Source: CAVYYW01 sp963772845 (GTDB lineage: Bacteria; Bacillota; Bacilli; Bacillales; Sporolactobacillaceae). Taken from it: 64,000 bases of DNA. Position numbers and translations under genes: made by a program. The stretch lies in the NCBI GenBank assembly GCA_963772845.1, contig CAVYYW010000021.1:1-64000 (forward strand), in the 5' to 3' direction. This document shows positions 8,600-18,262 of this stretch, one piece after another. The notes under the pieces were generated by a model. That model worked only from the letters and a program-made list of their open reading frames with translations. It had not been told where the DNA came from and did not search any database. The number at the start of each line of letters is the position of its first letter. Position 1 is the stretch's first letter.

Positions 8600-10663
8600 A
8601 TGTCGAATAATATAAAGCTTCCAGAAAGAATGAGTTACGGCGGCGACTATAACCCGGAGCAGTGGACAAAAGCTGTCTGGGAGAAAGATGCCACGCTAAT
8701 GGAAAAAGCGGGGGTGAACCTTGTTTCACTCGGTATTTTCAGCTGGTCAAAAATTGAACCCTCGGAAGGGAACTATCAATTTGACTGGCTTGATGAAGTG
8801 ATTGAAATTTTATATGACAAAGGTGTTGCGATCGACCTTGCCACGGCCACAGCTTCGCCGCCTGCTTGGATGATCCGAAAGTATCCGGATATTTTGCCGG
8901 TTGATAAAAACGGGAATAAATACAGCTTCGGGAGCAGGCAGCATTATTGCCCGAATAATAAACATTTGATCGAAAGGACCAAGAATCTTGTCGAAGCGAT
9001 TGCAGAGCGTTACCAGAGCCATCCGGCAGTTAAGATGTGGCATATTAATAATGAGTACGCCTGTCACATTTCTGAATGCTATTGCGAGGACTGTCTGAAT
9101 CATTTTCAATCTTGGGTTAAAAGCAGGTATAAAACCATCGATACTCTGAATGAAGCTTGGGGAACAAATTTCTGGAGCCAGCGTTATTATAATTGGGATG
9201 AGATTTCGCTTCCGGGAAAAACACCGACATTCGCAAATCCTGGTATGCGTCTTGATTACTATCGTTTTATGAACGATTCGATTTTCAATTTGTTTATGAC
9301 TGAGAAAAAGATTTTGAGAAACTACACGCCGGAAGTTCCGATAACCACAAATTTTATGGGGCCATTCAAGCCATTAAATTATTTTGAATGGGCAAAAGAA
9401 GTAGATATTGTCTCCTGGGATTCCTATCCAGATCCAATTGAAGGTATGCCGATCATGCAAAGCATGATGAACGACGTGATGAGAGGTCTCAAAAATGGTC
9501 AGCCTTTTCTATTAATGGAGCAAGTAACTAGCCAGGTTAATTGGCGAGAAATTAATGTGCCAAAATCTCCAGGTACCATGAGGCGGTGGAGCTACTCAAC
9601 AATTGGGAGAGGAGGGGACGGCATTCTGTTTTTCCAATGGCGGCAAAGTCAGGCTGGCGCAGAGAAATTCCATAGCGCCATGGTGTCTCATACGGGAAAA
9701 GAAAACAGCCGTGTCTATCAAGAAGTTCTTCAGCTCGGGAATGAAATGAAAGCCCTTGAAGGTATGGTTGGCGCAACAACTCCCGCTAAAGTCGCCATGC
9801 TGTTTGATTGGGAAAACTGGTGGGCTGTTGAGCTAGATTCCAAACCGCATAATAAGCTGAACTATATTGAAAGAGTTTTTGCTTACTATAAAGTTTTATA
9901 TGAAAACAATATTGCAGTGGATTTTGTTCAGCCAGGGGATCGTCTTACAGACTATGAGACTGTTCTTGCACCAATGCTGTATATGGTATCAGACAAGGCG
10001 TCTTCTGAAATTAACCGCTTCGTCGAACAAGGCGGTACCTTTGTGACGACTTATTTCAGCGGAATTGTTGACGAGAATGACCGGGTATTCCTAGGTGGCT
10101 ATCCTCAGCCTTTTTCAGAAATGCTGGGACTTTACGTGGAAGAATTTGTCCCTTTTAAGGAAGGGGAAAAAAAGCCTTTATTGTTCAAACACACTACCAC
10201 GGAATCATCGCTGTGGAGTGAGCATATTATTGTCAAAAATGCTGAACCACTTGCATACTTTGCCGGTGACTGGTTGGCGGGAGAACCTGCCGTAACAAAA
10301 AACACATTTGGAAAAGGACAGGCGATTTATGTTGGAACTGAGCTTGAACATTCTGACCTATCTCAGCTTCTATTAAATGATGCTGGCCTTTCTAACTTTC
10401 GGGAAGCGCTCAATACGCCGGCAAATGTAGAGTGCCTAAGAAGAGAAAAAGATGGCGAAACCTTTTATATCATTATTAATCATAATGAATTCAGCTTAAA
10501 GGTGCCAATCACGAAGCACTATGAAAATATTTTACAAAACAGCCTTGTTAAAGATCAACTGATGGTACCAGAAAACGATGTGGTTATTCTGAAGGAAGCC
10601 GAGCATCAATCATCGAACAACGTGAAAAAAGCGGCTGAACCCGAATACTCCAATCCGAGATAA
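8600..10663 (+). CDS. Beta-galactosidase, GH42 family
   Basis: A cytoplasmic GH42 enzyme that hydrolyses beta-galactosides brought in by the adjacent importer. The acid/base Glu (about 152, in WHINNEYA) and nucleophile Glu (about 307, in LLMEQVTSQVNW) are present, as is the Cys cluster typical of zinc-binding GH42 enzymes (CHISECYCEDC plus the Cys in HYCPNN). Length (about 687 residues) equals that of B. subtilis GanA. I prefer the ATG at 8600, which has GGTG six bases upstream; an in-frame ATG at 8582 would add six residues but has no binding site. There is no signal peptide. It follows the permease in one operon. Confidence 0.93.
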   Translation: MSNNIKLPERMSYGGDYNPEQWTKAVWEKDATLMEKAGVNLVSLGIFSWSKIEPSEGNYQFDWLDEVIEILYDKGVAIDLATATASPPAWMIRKYPDILPVDKNGNKYSFGSRQHYCPNNKHLIERTKNLVEAIAERYQSHPAVKMWHINNEYACHISECYCEDCLNHFQSWVKSRYKTIDTLNEAWGTNFWSQRYYNWDEISLPGKTPTFANPGMRLDYYRFMNDSIFNLFMTEKKILRNYTPEVPITTNFMGPFKPLNYFEWAKEVDIVSWDSYPDPIEGMPIMQSMMNDVMRGLKNGQPFLLMEQVTSQVNWREINVPKSPGTMRRWSYSTIGRGGDGILFFQWRQSQAGAEKFHSAMVSHTGKENSRVYQEVLQLGNEMKALEGMVGATTPAKVAMLFDWENWWAVELDSKPHNKLNYIERVFAYYKVLYENNIAVDFVQPGDRLTDYETVLAPMLYMVSDKASSEINRFVEQGGTFVTTYFSGIVDENDRVFLGGYPQPFSEMLGLYVEEFVPFKEGEKKPLLFKHTTTESSLWSEHIIVKNAEPLAYFAGDWLAGEPAVTKNTFGKGQAIYVGTELEHSDLSQLLLNDAGLSNFREALNTPANVECLRREKDGETFYIIINHNEFSLKVPITKHYENILQNSLVKDQLMVPENDVVILKEAEHQSSNNVKKAAEPEYSNPR

Positions 10664-10689
10664 AGTAATCGTGAGCAACAGGCATCATC

Positions 10690-10830
10690 GTGGTTAATGA
10701 TCCGCTCTAGGCTGCTCGCTTTCCACGGGCACGGCCTCAGCTAACTTTGGCGTTGCTCATTGTGCGCCAAAGTGGATCTTCGGACGCGTGCTTTTCCCGC
10801 TGGAGTCTCGCACCTTCCGAGTCAATCAAC
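10690..10830 (+). repeat. Dispersed repeat family A, copy 1
   Basis: Starts with TGGTTAATGATCCGCTC, runs through GCTCGCTTTCCACGGGC and the stem CTAACTTTGGCG / CGCCAAAGT, and ends CCCGCTGGAGTCTCG with an AATCAAC tail. The same sequence recurs, diverged, near 22.9, 25.2, 25.6, 40.0 and 56.4 kb. The layout resembles palindromic GTTGATT...AATCAAC elements that I recall as widespread between genes in Bacillaceae; their function is not established. Confidence 0.75.
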
Positions 10831-10992
10831 GTGTTGGTTGCCAGGTGCTTCCATTTAGAAATCATTTTGTCTATAGATTTTCCTTTCTCAGCTAAATCGA
10901 GCTAGTTATTTACAATAATTAGGAAGGAAATGAAGGCGAAAAAAGCGGGAATACCTTCACCTTCAATGTATTTGATCGCATTTTCTTCATAA

Positions 10993-11365
10993 GGCGGAGG
11001 CTTGGATGTTCGTCCGCGGCAAGCGACCATTTCCCAAGGGTCGGCCAGAAGGACTTTGGTGATTCACCCATCACTGTCTTAACCTTCGTAGTCTGGATTT
11101 TACATTTTCAACAAATGATTTAGATTCAGAAATCGGTTGAACGTTGCGTTTGTGGACCGATCCGTCGGGAAGTGCGACCATGTGCTCCTGCGTCTGAAAG
11201 TAATGCTTCTAAGGGGGCTTCCTCGTCGCAGTTCGTAGTCGTTCGAGATGTGATGCTTATGCCTGCGGAATAACGGGCGGCCGAGATCCCCGCAATGAAG
11301 AAAGAAGGCGGAGGCTTGGACGTTCATCAGAGGCAAGTGATCATTTCCCAAGGATCGGTCCGAAG
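10993..11365 (+). repeat. Diverged direct repeat (about 58 bp) enclosing repeat family D, copy 1
   Basis: GGCGGAGGCTTGGATGTTCG at 10993 and GGCGGAGGCTTGGACGTTCA at 11307 begin two diverged copies of the same 58-base sequence. Between them, 11168-11260 carries the family D core (CCTCGTCGCAGTTCGTAGTC and following GTTCGAGATGTGATGCT), also found near 57.0 and 61.2 kb. The gap from 10664 to 11446 holds no credible gene. Confidence 0.6.
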
Positions 11366-11446
11366 CGCTTTTTTCAGCTTTAGCGAAAGGTTTGACCGCT
11401 TAATATATGCAGTGAACAAATAGCTGAAAAAGAAAGGAAGAGTGGT

Positions 11447-13651
11447 GTGCCGATCTATTTTAAAGAAAAAAGCCAAACGTTCCATTTACAAAATCAATCG
11501 GTCAGCTATATTTTCAAAATCCTTCGAAATGGACAATTAGGACATCTATATTTTGGCAAACGTCTGACAGACCGTGAGCATTTTGATCAATTATTTACCT
11601 CTTATCCACGGCCAGCAACCGCTTATGTATACGAAGGAGAGGAAACGTTCTCGCTTGATTTGATCCCGCAGGAATTCCCTGCATTTGGTACGACGGATTT
11701 CCGTGAACCAGCTATGCATGTCTATCAGGAGGACGGCAGCAGAGTCACACAATTTACATATGAAACGCATCATATTGAAAAAGGTAAACCAATGATACCA
11801 GGGTTACCAGCAACTTATACAGAAGGACCAGAAGAAGCAACGACGCTTACGGTTCATTTAACTGATGAACATCTTGATGGCCGGCTGAAGCTCAGCTATA
11901 CCCTCTATGAAGGCAGGCCGGTGATCACTAGGCACGCGAGTATCTCAAACTTGGGAAGGTCAGTTCTCAGTCTGCAGCGGTTTTTAAGTGCATCCGTGGA
12001 TTTTATTGATTCGGAGTTTGACATGGTCCAGCTGTCAGGTGCTTGGTCACGGGAACGGCATGTGGTAAACCGGCCGCTAATGAGCGGAATTCAAAAAATC
12101 ACTAGTACAAGAGGCACAAGCAGCGCCCAGCAAAACCCTTTTTTGGCGTTGAAAAGACCATGGACGACAGAACATGAAGGAGAGGTTTACGGCTTCAGTT
12201 TTGTGTACAGCGGAAACTTCCACGCTCAGGTGGAGGTCGATCACTATCAATCTGCACGTATCTCCATTGGCTTGCAGCCGTTTGATTTTTCATGGAGGCT
12301 TGAGTCAGGCGAAAGCTTTCACACGCCTGAGGTCGTTATGGTTTTTTCAGATAATGGTCTGAACGGAATGAGTCAGTCCTATCATGAACTTTACAGAAAT
12401 AGGTTGGCCAGAGGAACGTGGAGAGATCGTTCCAGACCGACTGTAATAAATAATTGGGAAGCGACATATTTTCAGTTTGATGAAAAAAAACTGCTCGATG
12501 TCGCGAAGGAAGCAAGCGATCTGGGTATTGAAATGTTTGTTCTGGATGATGGGTGGTTCGGGAAAAGAAATAATGACAAAACGTCGCTTGGAGACTGGTT
12601 TGTTAATGATAAGAAACTCCCGAATGGCTTAGATGGGTTGTCAAAGAAGCTTAAATCTCTTGGTCTTTTATTCGGTCTGTGGTTCGAACCCGAAATGATT
12701 TCAAAAGAAAGTCAGCTCTTTAAAAGCCATCCTGAATGGCTCATTCAGGTTCCAGACAGGCATTTGTCGCACGGGCGCTTCCAATATGTGCTGGATTTCA
12801 GCAGAACAGAAGTCATAGATTATATCTATGAAAAAATGGCGAAAATTCTTTCTGAATCAAACGTGGATTATGTTAAATGGGATATGAATCGTAATTTAAC
12901 AGAAATTGGATCTCTGTCTTTACCACCGAACCGCCAGCAGGAATTGCCTCATCGTTATATTTTGGGAGTTTATGAGCTTTATGAAAGGCTGATTAACGCC
13001 TTCCCAACTATTTTATTTGAGTCATGTGCAAGTGGAGGTGCGAGATTTGATCCTGGAATGCTTTATTATGCCCCACAGGCTTGGGCAAGTGACGACACAG
13101 ATGCTGTTGAAAGGCTTAAAATTCAATATGGCAGTTCATATGTGTACCCATTAAGCTCGATCGGCGCGCATGTATCAGCGGTTCCCAACCATCAAACCGG
13201 CCGAATAACAAGTCTGGAAATGAGGGCGGCTGCTGCGTATTACGGCGTTTTTGGCTATGAACTGGATTTAACCGCTCTTACACAGAAGGAAAAAGAGGCG
13301 GTCAAGCAACAGTTAATCTATTATAAAAAATATCGTGAGCTTTTCCAAAAGGGGACATTCTACCGTTTGTACAGTCCTTTTCAAGGTGACAGAAACGGGA
13401 CGGGCTGGATGGTTGTGGATGAGAAAAAGAATAACGCGATCGTTAGCTATTATCAGACTCTCTCCATACCCAATCCACCGGTTTTCAAAGTGAAACTGAC
13501 AGGGATCGATCCAGAGAAATCATATTTTATTCAGGAGTTGGGATTCGAGGCGTATGGAGACGAGCTGATGTATGCCGGCATACAGCTTCCCGACAAACGC
13601 CACAAAGGGGATTTCCAATCCTACACTTGGACGCTGACCTCAAGAGAATAG
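11447..13651 (+). CDS. Alpha-galactosidase, GH36 family
   Basis: A cytoplasmic GH36 enzyme that removes terminal alpha-galactose from melibiose and raffinose-type sugars. At 734 residues it matches the Geobacillus AgaA group in length. Parts: an N-terminal beta-supersandwich (1-330), then the catalytic barrel with nucleophile Asp479 in YVKWDMNRN and acid/base Asp549 in WASDDTDAVER; the FESCASGGARFDPG loop carries the galactose-binding Cys/Gly residues. The GTG start lies after AGAAAGGAAGAG. It follows the galactoside transport operon after a 780-base gap of repeats, so it may be transcribed on its own. Having both alpha- and beta-galactosidase next to one importer suggests the importer accepts mixed galactosides. 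Confidence 0.95.
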   Translation: MPIYFKEKSQTFHLQNQSVSYIFKILRNGQLGHLYFGKRLTDREHFDQLFTSYPRPATAYVYEGEETFSLDLIPQEFPAFGTTDFREPAMHVYQEDGSRVTQFTYETHHIEKGKPMIPGLPATYTEGPEEATTLTVHLTDEHLDGRLKLSYTLYEGRPVITRHASISNLGRSVLSLQRFLSASVDFIDSEFDMVQLSGAWSRERHVVNRPLMSGIQKITSTRGTSSAQQNPFLALKRPWTTEHEGEVYGFSFVYSGNFHAQVEVDHYQSARISIGLQPFDFSWRLESGESFHTPEVVMVFSDNGLNGMSQSYHELYRNRLARGTWRDRSRPTVINNWEATYFQFDEKKLLDVAKEASDLGIEMFVLDDGWFGKRNNDKTSLGDWFVNDKKLPNGLDGLSKKLKSLGLLFGLWFEPEMISKESQLFKSHPEWLIQVPDRHLSHGRFQYVLDFSRTEVIDYIYEKMAKILSESNVDYVKWDMNRNLTEIGSLSLPPNRQQELPHRYILGVYELYERLINAFPTILFESCASGGARFDPGMLYYAPQAWASDDTDAVERLKIQYGSSYVYPLSSIGAHVSAVPNHQTGRITSLEMRAAAAYYGVFGYELDLTALTQKEKEAVKQQLIYYKKYRELFQKGTFYRLYSPFQGDRNGTGWMVVDEKKNNAIVSYYQTLSIPNPPVFKVKLTGIDPEKSYFIQELGFEAYGDELMYAGIQLPDKRHKGDFQSYTWTLTSRE

Positions 13652-13712
13652 GCATTCTCCTGTTAAGTGGATATTGAAAATTATTGAAAAAAATCGCCTA
13701 TATAAGGCAAAC

Positions 13713-13750
13713 AAAAAAGCACGCTTCCAACAAGGGAGGGGTGCTTTTTA
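13713..13750. terminator. Bidirectional terminator between the GH36 and HNH genes
   Basis: AAAAGCAC / GTGCTTTT arms with an inner CTTCC/GGAGG pairing. A-run on one side and T-run on the other make it usable by both convergent genes. Confidence 0.85.
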
Positions 13751-13754
13751 CTGT

Positions 13755-14519
13755 CTATTTAAGTAAAGCCTGGCGTTTTTTAATATAGGTGAGAGAAGGC
13801 TTATGTTTTTTCTTTTTAGGCAAGCGAATGCTCTTGCCGCTTAATTTCGATTTATAACCGTTGTTCATTTCAATGGAGAAGTCCTCATCGATCGAATAAA
13901 TGCCTTGATCAAAAAGCTTCTGATGATTGCTGCAGAGCAAAAGGCCGTTTTGAAGATCCATTCTCTCCTTTGAAGAGGCATGAGACCAAGGTACAATATG
14001 AACGGCATCCAGTGCTTCAGCCACTTTAAAATGACAGAACGCACACTGATTCTCATAAACCTCGAGAAGTGCCTGCCTGAAAACCACCTGAGCCATACCG
14101 CGTACATGCACTTTTTGATAAACGCGCTCAGGGGATAACCCCTTCACTAAATCTTTTGAGAGGCTGCTGGCGTGCTGATCTTCATCGCTCGCATAATTAA
14201 AAGGGTTCGGATACATATCCCAATTAAATTGCAAAGCTGATTTTTGCCCTTCTTCAGGGTTATCGGCATCCCATGCAATAAAGTCATCTCTCAATTCTTT
14301 ATTTTCATTTACGATCAAACTTGTAAGCGGTGGAAGCTTCTCACTCAGACAATATTGCTGAATGGGTTCAATAAACATGCTGCAAAATCTGGAGTTCACA
14401 CCAATTTGCTGGCTAAGTTCTTTGTGGGAAATGACTTTTGATTGACTTGCCGATTCAACAAGAATATTCCATGCCTGAAAAGCACGGTGTTCATGATTAA
14501 CAGCTTGTACCATACACAT
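13755..14519 (-). CDS. HNH endonuclease domain protein
   Basis: A 254-residue protein whose C-terminal third is an HNH nuclease module: zinc-type CAFC, the catalytic His in DAVHIVPW, then NGLLLCSNHQKLFDQG with the Asn and last His. The N-terminal part (1-140) has no motif I recognise. Proteins of this layout are often orphan restriction-type nucleases, but no methyltransferase or specificity gene lies nearby, so a restriction role is not supported by context. Start codons at 14519 and 14513 are both possible (MCMVQ). The Lys-rich C-terminus (PKKKKHKP) suits nucleic acid binding. Confidence 0.82.
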   Translation of the reverse strand: MCMVQAVNHEHRAFQAWNILVESASQSKVISHKELSQQIGVNSRFCSMFIEPIQQYCLSEKLPPLTSLIVNENKELRDDFIAWDADNPEEGQKSALQFNWDMYPNPFNYASDEDQHASSLSKDLVKGLSPERVYQKVHVRGMAQVVFRQALLEVYENQCAFCHFKVAEALDAVHIVPWSHASSKERMDLQNGLLLCSNHQKLFDQGIYSIDEDFSIEMNNGYKSKLSGKSIRLPKKKKHKPSLTYIKKRQALLK

Positions 14520-14938
14520 TCTCCTCTATATTTGGGAAGTAACTTCAAACACAAGACAATCAGTTCATACCTTATGTGTTTCAGTCGTTACACAGCAGCG
14601 TTATTTTCCGGTGACACCGATTATAACGAGAGGAGCGATGTGAGACGCACTGCACACCATATCTTTATCCTGTTCGCTTACTATAATTGTAACATAAGCG
14701 GGGAAATTGTGAGAAAAAATTCTAAAAACGCCGATTTTGGATAAAATACAGATAAATTAGAATTTAAGCAATGGGAGAAAAATAAAAACCGACATTTTCG
14801 AAGTATTTCCTAGGAAATTTTTTCGGGGAAAAAGGAACATTTTAATACTCCTGTCGAACTGGAGATGAAAAACGTGTTCAGGTGGGTTTTAAAATATACC
14901 TGTAAGTGGTAGCTTTTAATAGAGGAGGCGAATGCCAA
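14520..14938. other. Intergenic region between divergent HNH and DCC genes
   Basis: No credible gene. It contains the divergent promoters and leader of the DCC-family gene; no repeat-family copy is seen here. Confidence 0.5.
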
Positions 14939-15307
14939 ATGGCTTATCAGGTATTCTATGACGGAATGTGTCCGTTATGTTCGGCTGTGAAGAGCGTGGT
15001 CACCAAACTGGACTGGCTTGAAACGTTTGAGTGGATCCCTGTTCAAAAAGCAGAGGAAATGGAAAGATACCGTTTTTTAAAAGACCGAAATATTTATGAT
15101 AGAATTCATATGCTTGCTCCGGACGGCAAACTGTATACAGGGTTTTATACGGTCCGAAAAATACTGAACTTACTCGTGCTTACCTTTCCGGTCAGTCTGC
15201 TATTGTATTTGCCTTTGATTGATAAGGTATTAGATCCTTTATACATGTGGGTTTCAGAAAACCGCTATGAATGGTTTGGAAGAATGGATTCCCCAGACTA
15301 TGCTTAA
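14939..15307 (+). CDS. DCC-family (DUF393) thiol-disulfide oxidoreductase-like protein
   Basis: A 122-residue protein beginning MAYQVFYDGMCPLCSAV, which carries the DxxCxxC signature (DGMCPLC) that names the family. Members have a thioredoxin-like fold and are presumed redox proteins; substrates are not established. The C-terminal half has a hydrophobic segment (LLVLTFPVSLLLYLPLIDKV) that may sit at the membrane. The ATG at 14939 is chosen because AGAGGAGGCG lies 8 bases upstream. It is a single gene ended by the hairpin at 15326-15359. Confidence 0.88.
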   Translation: MAYQVFYDGMCPLCSAVKSVVTKLDWLETFEWIPVQKAEEMERYRFLKDRNIYDRIHMLAPDGKLYTGFYTVRKILNLLVLTFPVSLLLYLPLIDKVLDPLYMWVSENRYEWFGRMDSPDYA

Positions 15308-15325
15308 GATAGTATGATTTTAAAG

Positions 15326-15362
15326 AATTGCCTGCGTCCTTTATGGATGGCAGGCAATTTTG
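15326..15362 (+). terminator. Terminator after the DCC-family gene
   Basis: Perfect 10-bp stem AATTGCCTGC / GCAGGCAATT followed by TTGTTATTT. Confidence 0.85.
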
Positions 15363-15500
15363 TTATTTACGGCATCCAAAACTGGCAAATGAAGCAGACT
15401 TATGTTAAAAATACTGAATTAATATAATTAAGAAGAAAAAGCGATATAATTTAAACCAGAAAATCGTGTCTCGTAGACTAGTTGAAGGAAGTGAAGCGAC

Positions 15501-16205
15501 ATGGATACAGCCCGTATTGCAGTGGTGGATGATGATCCGAATATTTCACATATCGTTTCTTCATATTTGAAAAAAGAAGGCTTTCAGGTTTTTTCTTATT
15601 TATCAGCAGAGGAAGCTGAAGACCATTTGTCCGAAAGAATGCCTGACTTATGGGTTCTTGATGTCATGCTTCCAGGAAGTGACGGTTTTGATTTCTGCCA
15701 AAGGATCCGAAGAAAAAGCGAAGCACCCATTATTTTCATCTCAGCAAAAGATGAAGAAGTGGACAAAGTACTAGGTCTTGAACTCGGAAGCGATGATTAT
15801 ATGACAAAGCCGTTCAGTCCTAGAGAACTCGTAGCCAGGGTGAAACGGCATCTGAAACGGTGGGAACGAATGAAGCGAATGGATGCGGCCGTCTCATCAG
15901 ATATGCGTGTCTCGCTCGGAAAGCTTGATCTGGACCGTCAAAGAAGGCTGGTATACTGGGAAGGCTCGTCCGTTGAAGTGACGCATAAAGAATATGAATT
16001 CCTGGACGTTATGGTAAGGCATCAAAACCGCGCAATGGCAAGAGCTGAAATTCTGCAAGCAGTCTGGGGAGAGGATTATTATGGCAGTGACCGAGCCGTT
16101 GATGACCTCGTTAAGCGAATTCGTCAAAAGATGGAGGGCTTTCCTTTACTGACCGTGTGGGGATATGGTTATCGGCTTGTTGAAGAGCACGGATCTGGAA
16201 TATGA
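15501..16205 (+). CDS. OmpR-family response regulator, CssR-like
   Basis: The DNA-binding partner of the kinase encoded next. Receiver domain 1-120 with acidic pocket DDDP (10-13), phosphoacceptor Asp54 in LWVLDVMLPG and the conserved Lys in MTKPFSPREL; winged-helix output domain about 130-230 (YYGSDRAVDDLVKRIRQKM). From memory, wording in several blocks (VLGLELGSDDY, YYGSDRAVDDL) is close to B. subtilis CssR, the secretion-stress regulator, but this is a resemblance and not proof. The start follows a GAAGGAAGTGAAG site. The stop overlaps the kinase start by four bases (ATGA). Confidence 0.92.
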   Translation: MDTARIAVVDDDPNISHIVSSYLKKEGFQVFSYLSAEEAEDHLSERMPDLWVLDVMLPGSDGFDFCQRIRRKSEAPIIFISAKDEEVDKVLGLELGSDDYMTKPFSPRELVARVKRHLKRWERMKRMDAAVSSDMRVSLGKLDLDRQRRLVYWEGSSVEVTHKEYEFLDVMVRHQNRAMARAEILQAVWGEDYYGSDRAVDDLVKRIRQKMEGFPLLTVWGYGYRLVEEHGSGI

Positions 16206-17566
16206 AGCTCAGGACGCAGTTCAATTTGACATATTTACTGCTGTTAATCATTACGTTGATTATAAGCAGCTTGATCTTTCGTTCGTTTTTAATGAACACC
16301 TTAGTCAATGAACAACAGGAAGAGCTGCGGGCAAGAGGGTCAGACTGGATTCATCAAGTAAAACGAGAAAATCATAATCAGCTAAAAAATACGTTGAAGC
16401 GCCTGGTTACGCTGCCAGTAAAAAGAGGAAATGCTGAAGCGGTCCTGATTGATCCGCAGGCGAAGAAAATTCTTTATTCATCGATCTCCTCTGATAAGCT
16501 CGGTGTCTTATTAAATGATGTGTCAGCTAAAAAGGAACAAACCGTTGAAGGTCTGAAAACAATTGCTGGTGAGGATTACATTACTGTCTCTTTGCCTTTT
16601 CATGACAGCAGTCAGACATGGGTGATTGTGTTAGCGACGCCCCTGAAAGGTGTCCAGGCTATTCAGACAAAAATCATCATGGAGTTCTTAATTATTCTCT
16701 TAATTGGCGGGGCCATAGCCTATGGGATCAGTTTCTGGTTCACAAGAAAGCTTACAAGTCCCCTAACACGCCTGAATGAAGAGCTCTCAAAATTGAAACA
16801 TCGCCGGTTTGATCAGACTAAGCCAGTAAAGGCGACGGGCGAAATTGGCGAAGTGGCTCAATCCGTTAATGAACTCGGAAGTGAGTTGAAACGCTATGTT
16901 GATTCCCAGCAGCATTTTTTTCAGAATGCTTCCCATGAATTGAAGACCCCGTTAATGACTATTCGAGGCTATGCTGAGGGTATGCATGACGGTATATTTG
17001 ATGAGACTGAACATAGCGGAGCACTGGAAACGATGATACAGGAAAGTGAGCGGATGCAACGCCTTCTGTCAGAAATGCTGCTGCTGACCAAGCTTGAAAG
17101 TCAGGACCATATTTTCCAAAGTGAAATCATTTCGGTTAAAAGAGTGCTCCAACTGGCGATTGAACGGACAAAACCGTTGTTAATCGACAAGAATATCCAG
17201 CTTGTCACGCCCCATTTTGATCAAATCGATGATTCATGGCATATTGAAGCAGACGAGGATAAGCTGCTTCAGGCAATCATGAACATGATAACGAATGCGA
17301 TTAGACATGCCCGTGCTGAAATTTGTCTGAATTGCGTAAGGGAGGAGAACGGCTACGTATTCAGGATTGAAGATGATGGGCCGGGACTCCCTGAAGAGCT
17401 TATTCCCTATTTGTTTCATCGTTTTGTAAAAGGAAGGCATGGCGAGAATGGTTTGGGTCTGGCTATTTCGCGGGCCATTATTGAAAGGATGAATGGATCG
17501 GTGCAAGCAGAAAATAAAGCGGAAGGCGGCGCGAGATTTACAATTGTGTTGCCTGGAGAATGTTAA
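16202..17566 (+). CDS. Membrane sensor histidine kinase, CssS-like
   Basis: A 454-residue HPK with two membrane helices (about 10-30 and 160-180) bracketing an extracytoplasmic sensor of about 125 residues, then HAMP, the DHp domain with phospho-His245 in NASHELKTPLMTIRGY, and an HATPase domain (N box NMITNAIRHA, G1 DDGPGLP, G2 GENGLGLAIS). It overlaps the response regulator gene. The small secreted Lys-rich protein gene 103 bases downstream is a candidate target. If the CssS likeness holds, the trigger would be misfolded or over-produced secreted protein. Confidence 0.92.
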   Translation: MKLRTQFNLTYLLLLIITLIISSLIFRSFLMNTLVNEQQEELRARGSDWIHQVKRENHNQLKNTLKRLVTLPVKRGNAEAVLIDPQAKKILYSSISSDKLGVLLNDVSAKKEQTVEGLKTIAGEDYITVSLPFHDSSQTWVIVLATPLKGVQAIQTKIIMEFLIILLIGGAIAYGISFWFTRKLTSPLTRLNEELSKLKHRRFDQTKPVKATGEIGEVAQSVNELGSELKRYVDSQQHFFQNASHELKTPLMTIRGYAEGMHDGIFDETEHSGALETMIQESERMQRLLSEMLLLTKLESQDHIFQSEIISVKRVLQLAIERTKPLLIDKNIQLVTPHFDQIDDSWHIEADEDKLLQAIMNMITNAIRHARAEICLNCVREENGYVFRIEDDGPGLPEELIPYLFHRFVKGRHGENGLGLAISRAIIERMNGSVQAENKAEGGARFTIVLPGEC

Positions 17567-17669
17567 TTTGAACGTGCCGGAAATTTTCTTTGCTGTTTAC
17601 ATAAATTTTCCACAATTAGCGGGTATACTACGGTTATAAATCCACCGATTTCTTAGAAGGAGTGAAAAT

Positions 17670-18137
17670 ATGAGAAAGAACGTTTTGACACTTGTACTTT
17701 CCGGGGCGTTAATACTTGGCGGCGGGGCCACATCTATTGGACTGGCACACGCTGCAGACAATGGGGGAAGCAAAATACCGCGGACAAGTGAACAAAAAGC
17801 GGCACATCATCAAAAGCTTCTGGATAAGGCAAAAAAACTTGAGATCAGTACGGCAAATCAAACAGACAAGCAGCTTAGAAAAGCCATTCATAAAGCACAT
17901 AAACAGAAGCGACAGGAGCATCTAATGAAAAGGGCTGAAAAGCTTGGTATCGATGTTAAAAAAATCCAAAATGATTCTTCAGCCGGAGAAGCTACCAAAA
18001 ATATCCGCAAGGCGGTTAAAGAAAAGGTTCAGGCAAAAAAGCATGATCGACTCGTGAAGCATGCCAAAAAATTGGGACTTAACACAGCCGGAAAAACAAA
18101 CCAGCAGATTCGTGATGAAATAAAAAGCAAGAAGTAA
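17670..18137 (+). CDS. Small secreted Lys-rich repeat protein of unknown function
   Basis: 155 residues with a Sec signal peptide (cleavage after AHAA, about residue 28). The mature part is very basic and built from three imperfect repeats of about 35-40 residues, each containing an AKKLGI/AEKLGI block followed by an [IL]RKA/IRDEI block. Predicted all-helical. Similar short basic repeats occur in secreted or wall-bound proteins of Bacilli without assigned function. It lies 103 bases after the kinase gene, starts at an ATG after AGAAGGAGTG, and has a possible -10 (TATACT) just upstream, so it may have its own promoter. A role in the cell envelope response to the adjacent two-component system is inference. 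Confidence 0.78.
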   Translation: MRKNVLTLVLSGALILGGGATSIGLAHAADNGGSKIPRTSEQKAAHHQKLLDKAKKLEISTANQTDKQLRKAIHKAHKQKRQEHLMKRAEKLGIDVKKIQNDSSAGEATKNIRKAVKEKVQAKKHDRLVKHAKKLGLNTAGKTNQQIRDEIKSKK

Positions 18138-18262
18138 ACAGCGTGCCAGACCTTGCGGGGGCTGGCATTTTTTGAGTTCAGCACATTAGAATGCTAAATA
18201 TTTTAATAAATCAGTTTATTTTTATTTTCATTGATGTATAATGAATGCAAGGAGTGCTAGTA

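Noticed and set aside
13755..14519. Restriction-modification or other defence system around the HNH protein
   Set aside because: No methyltransferase, helicase or other partner gene on either side; neighbours are a galactosidase and a redox protein.
16202..18137. Naming the two-component system and secreted protein firmly as cssRS and its target
   Set aside because: Similarity is judged from memory of a few blocks. The sensor domain is not obviously alike and no htrA-type gene is adjacent, so only 'CssRS-like' is justified.
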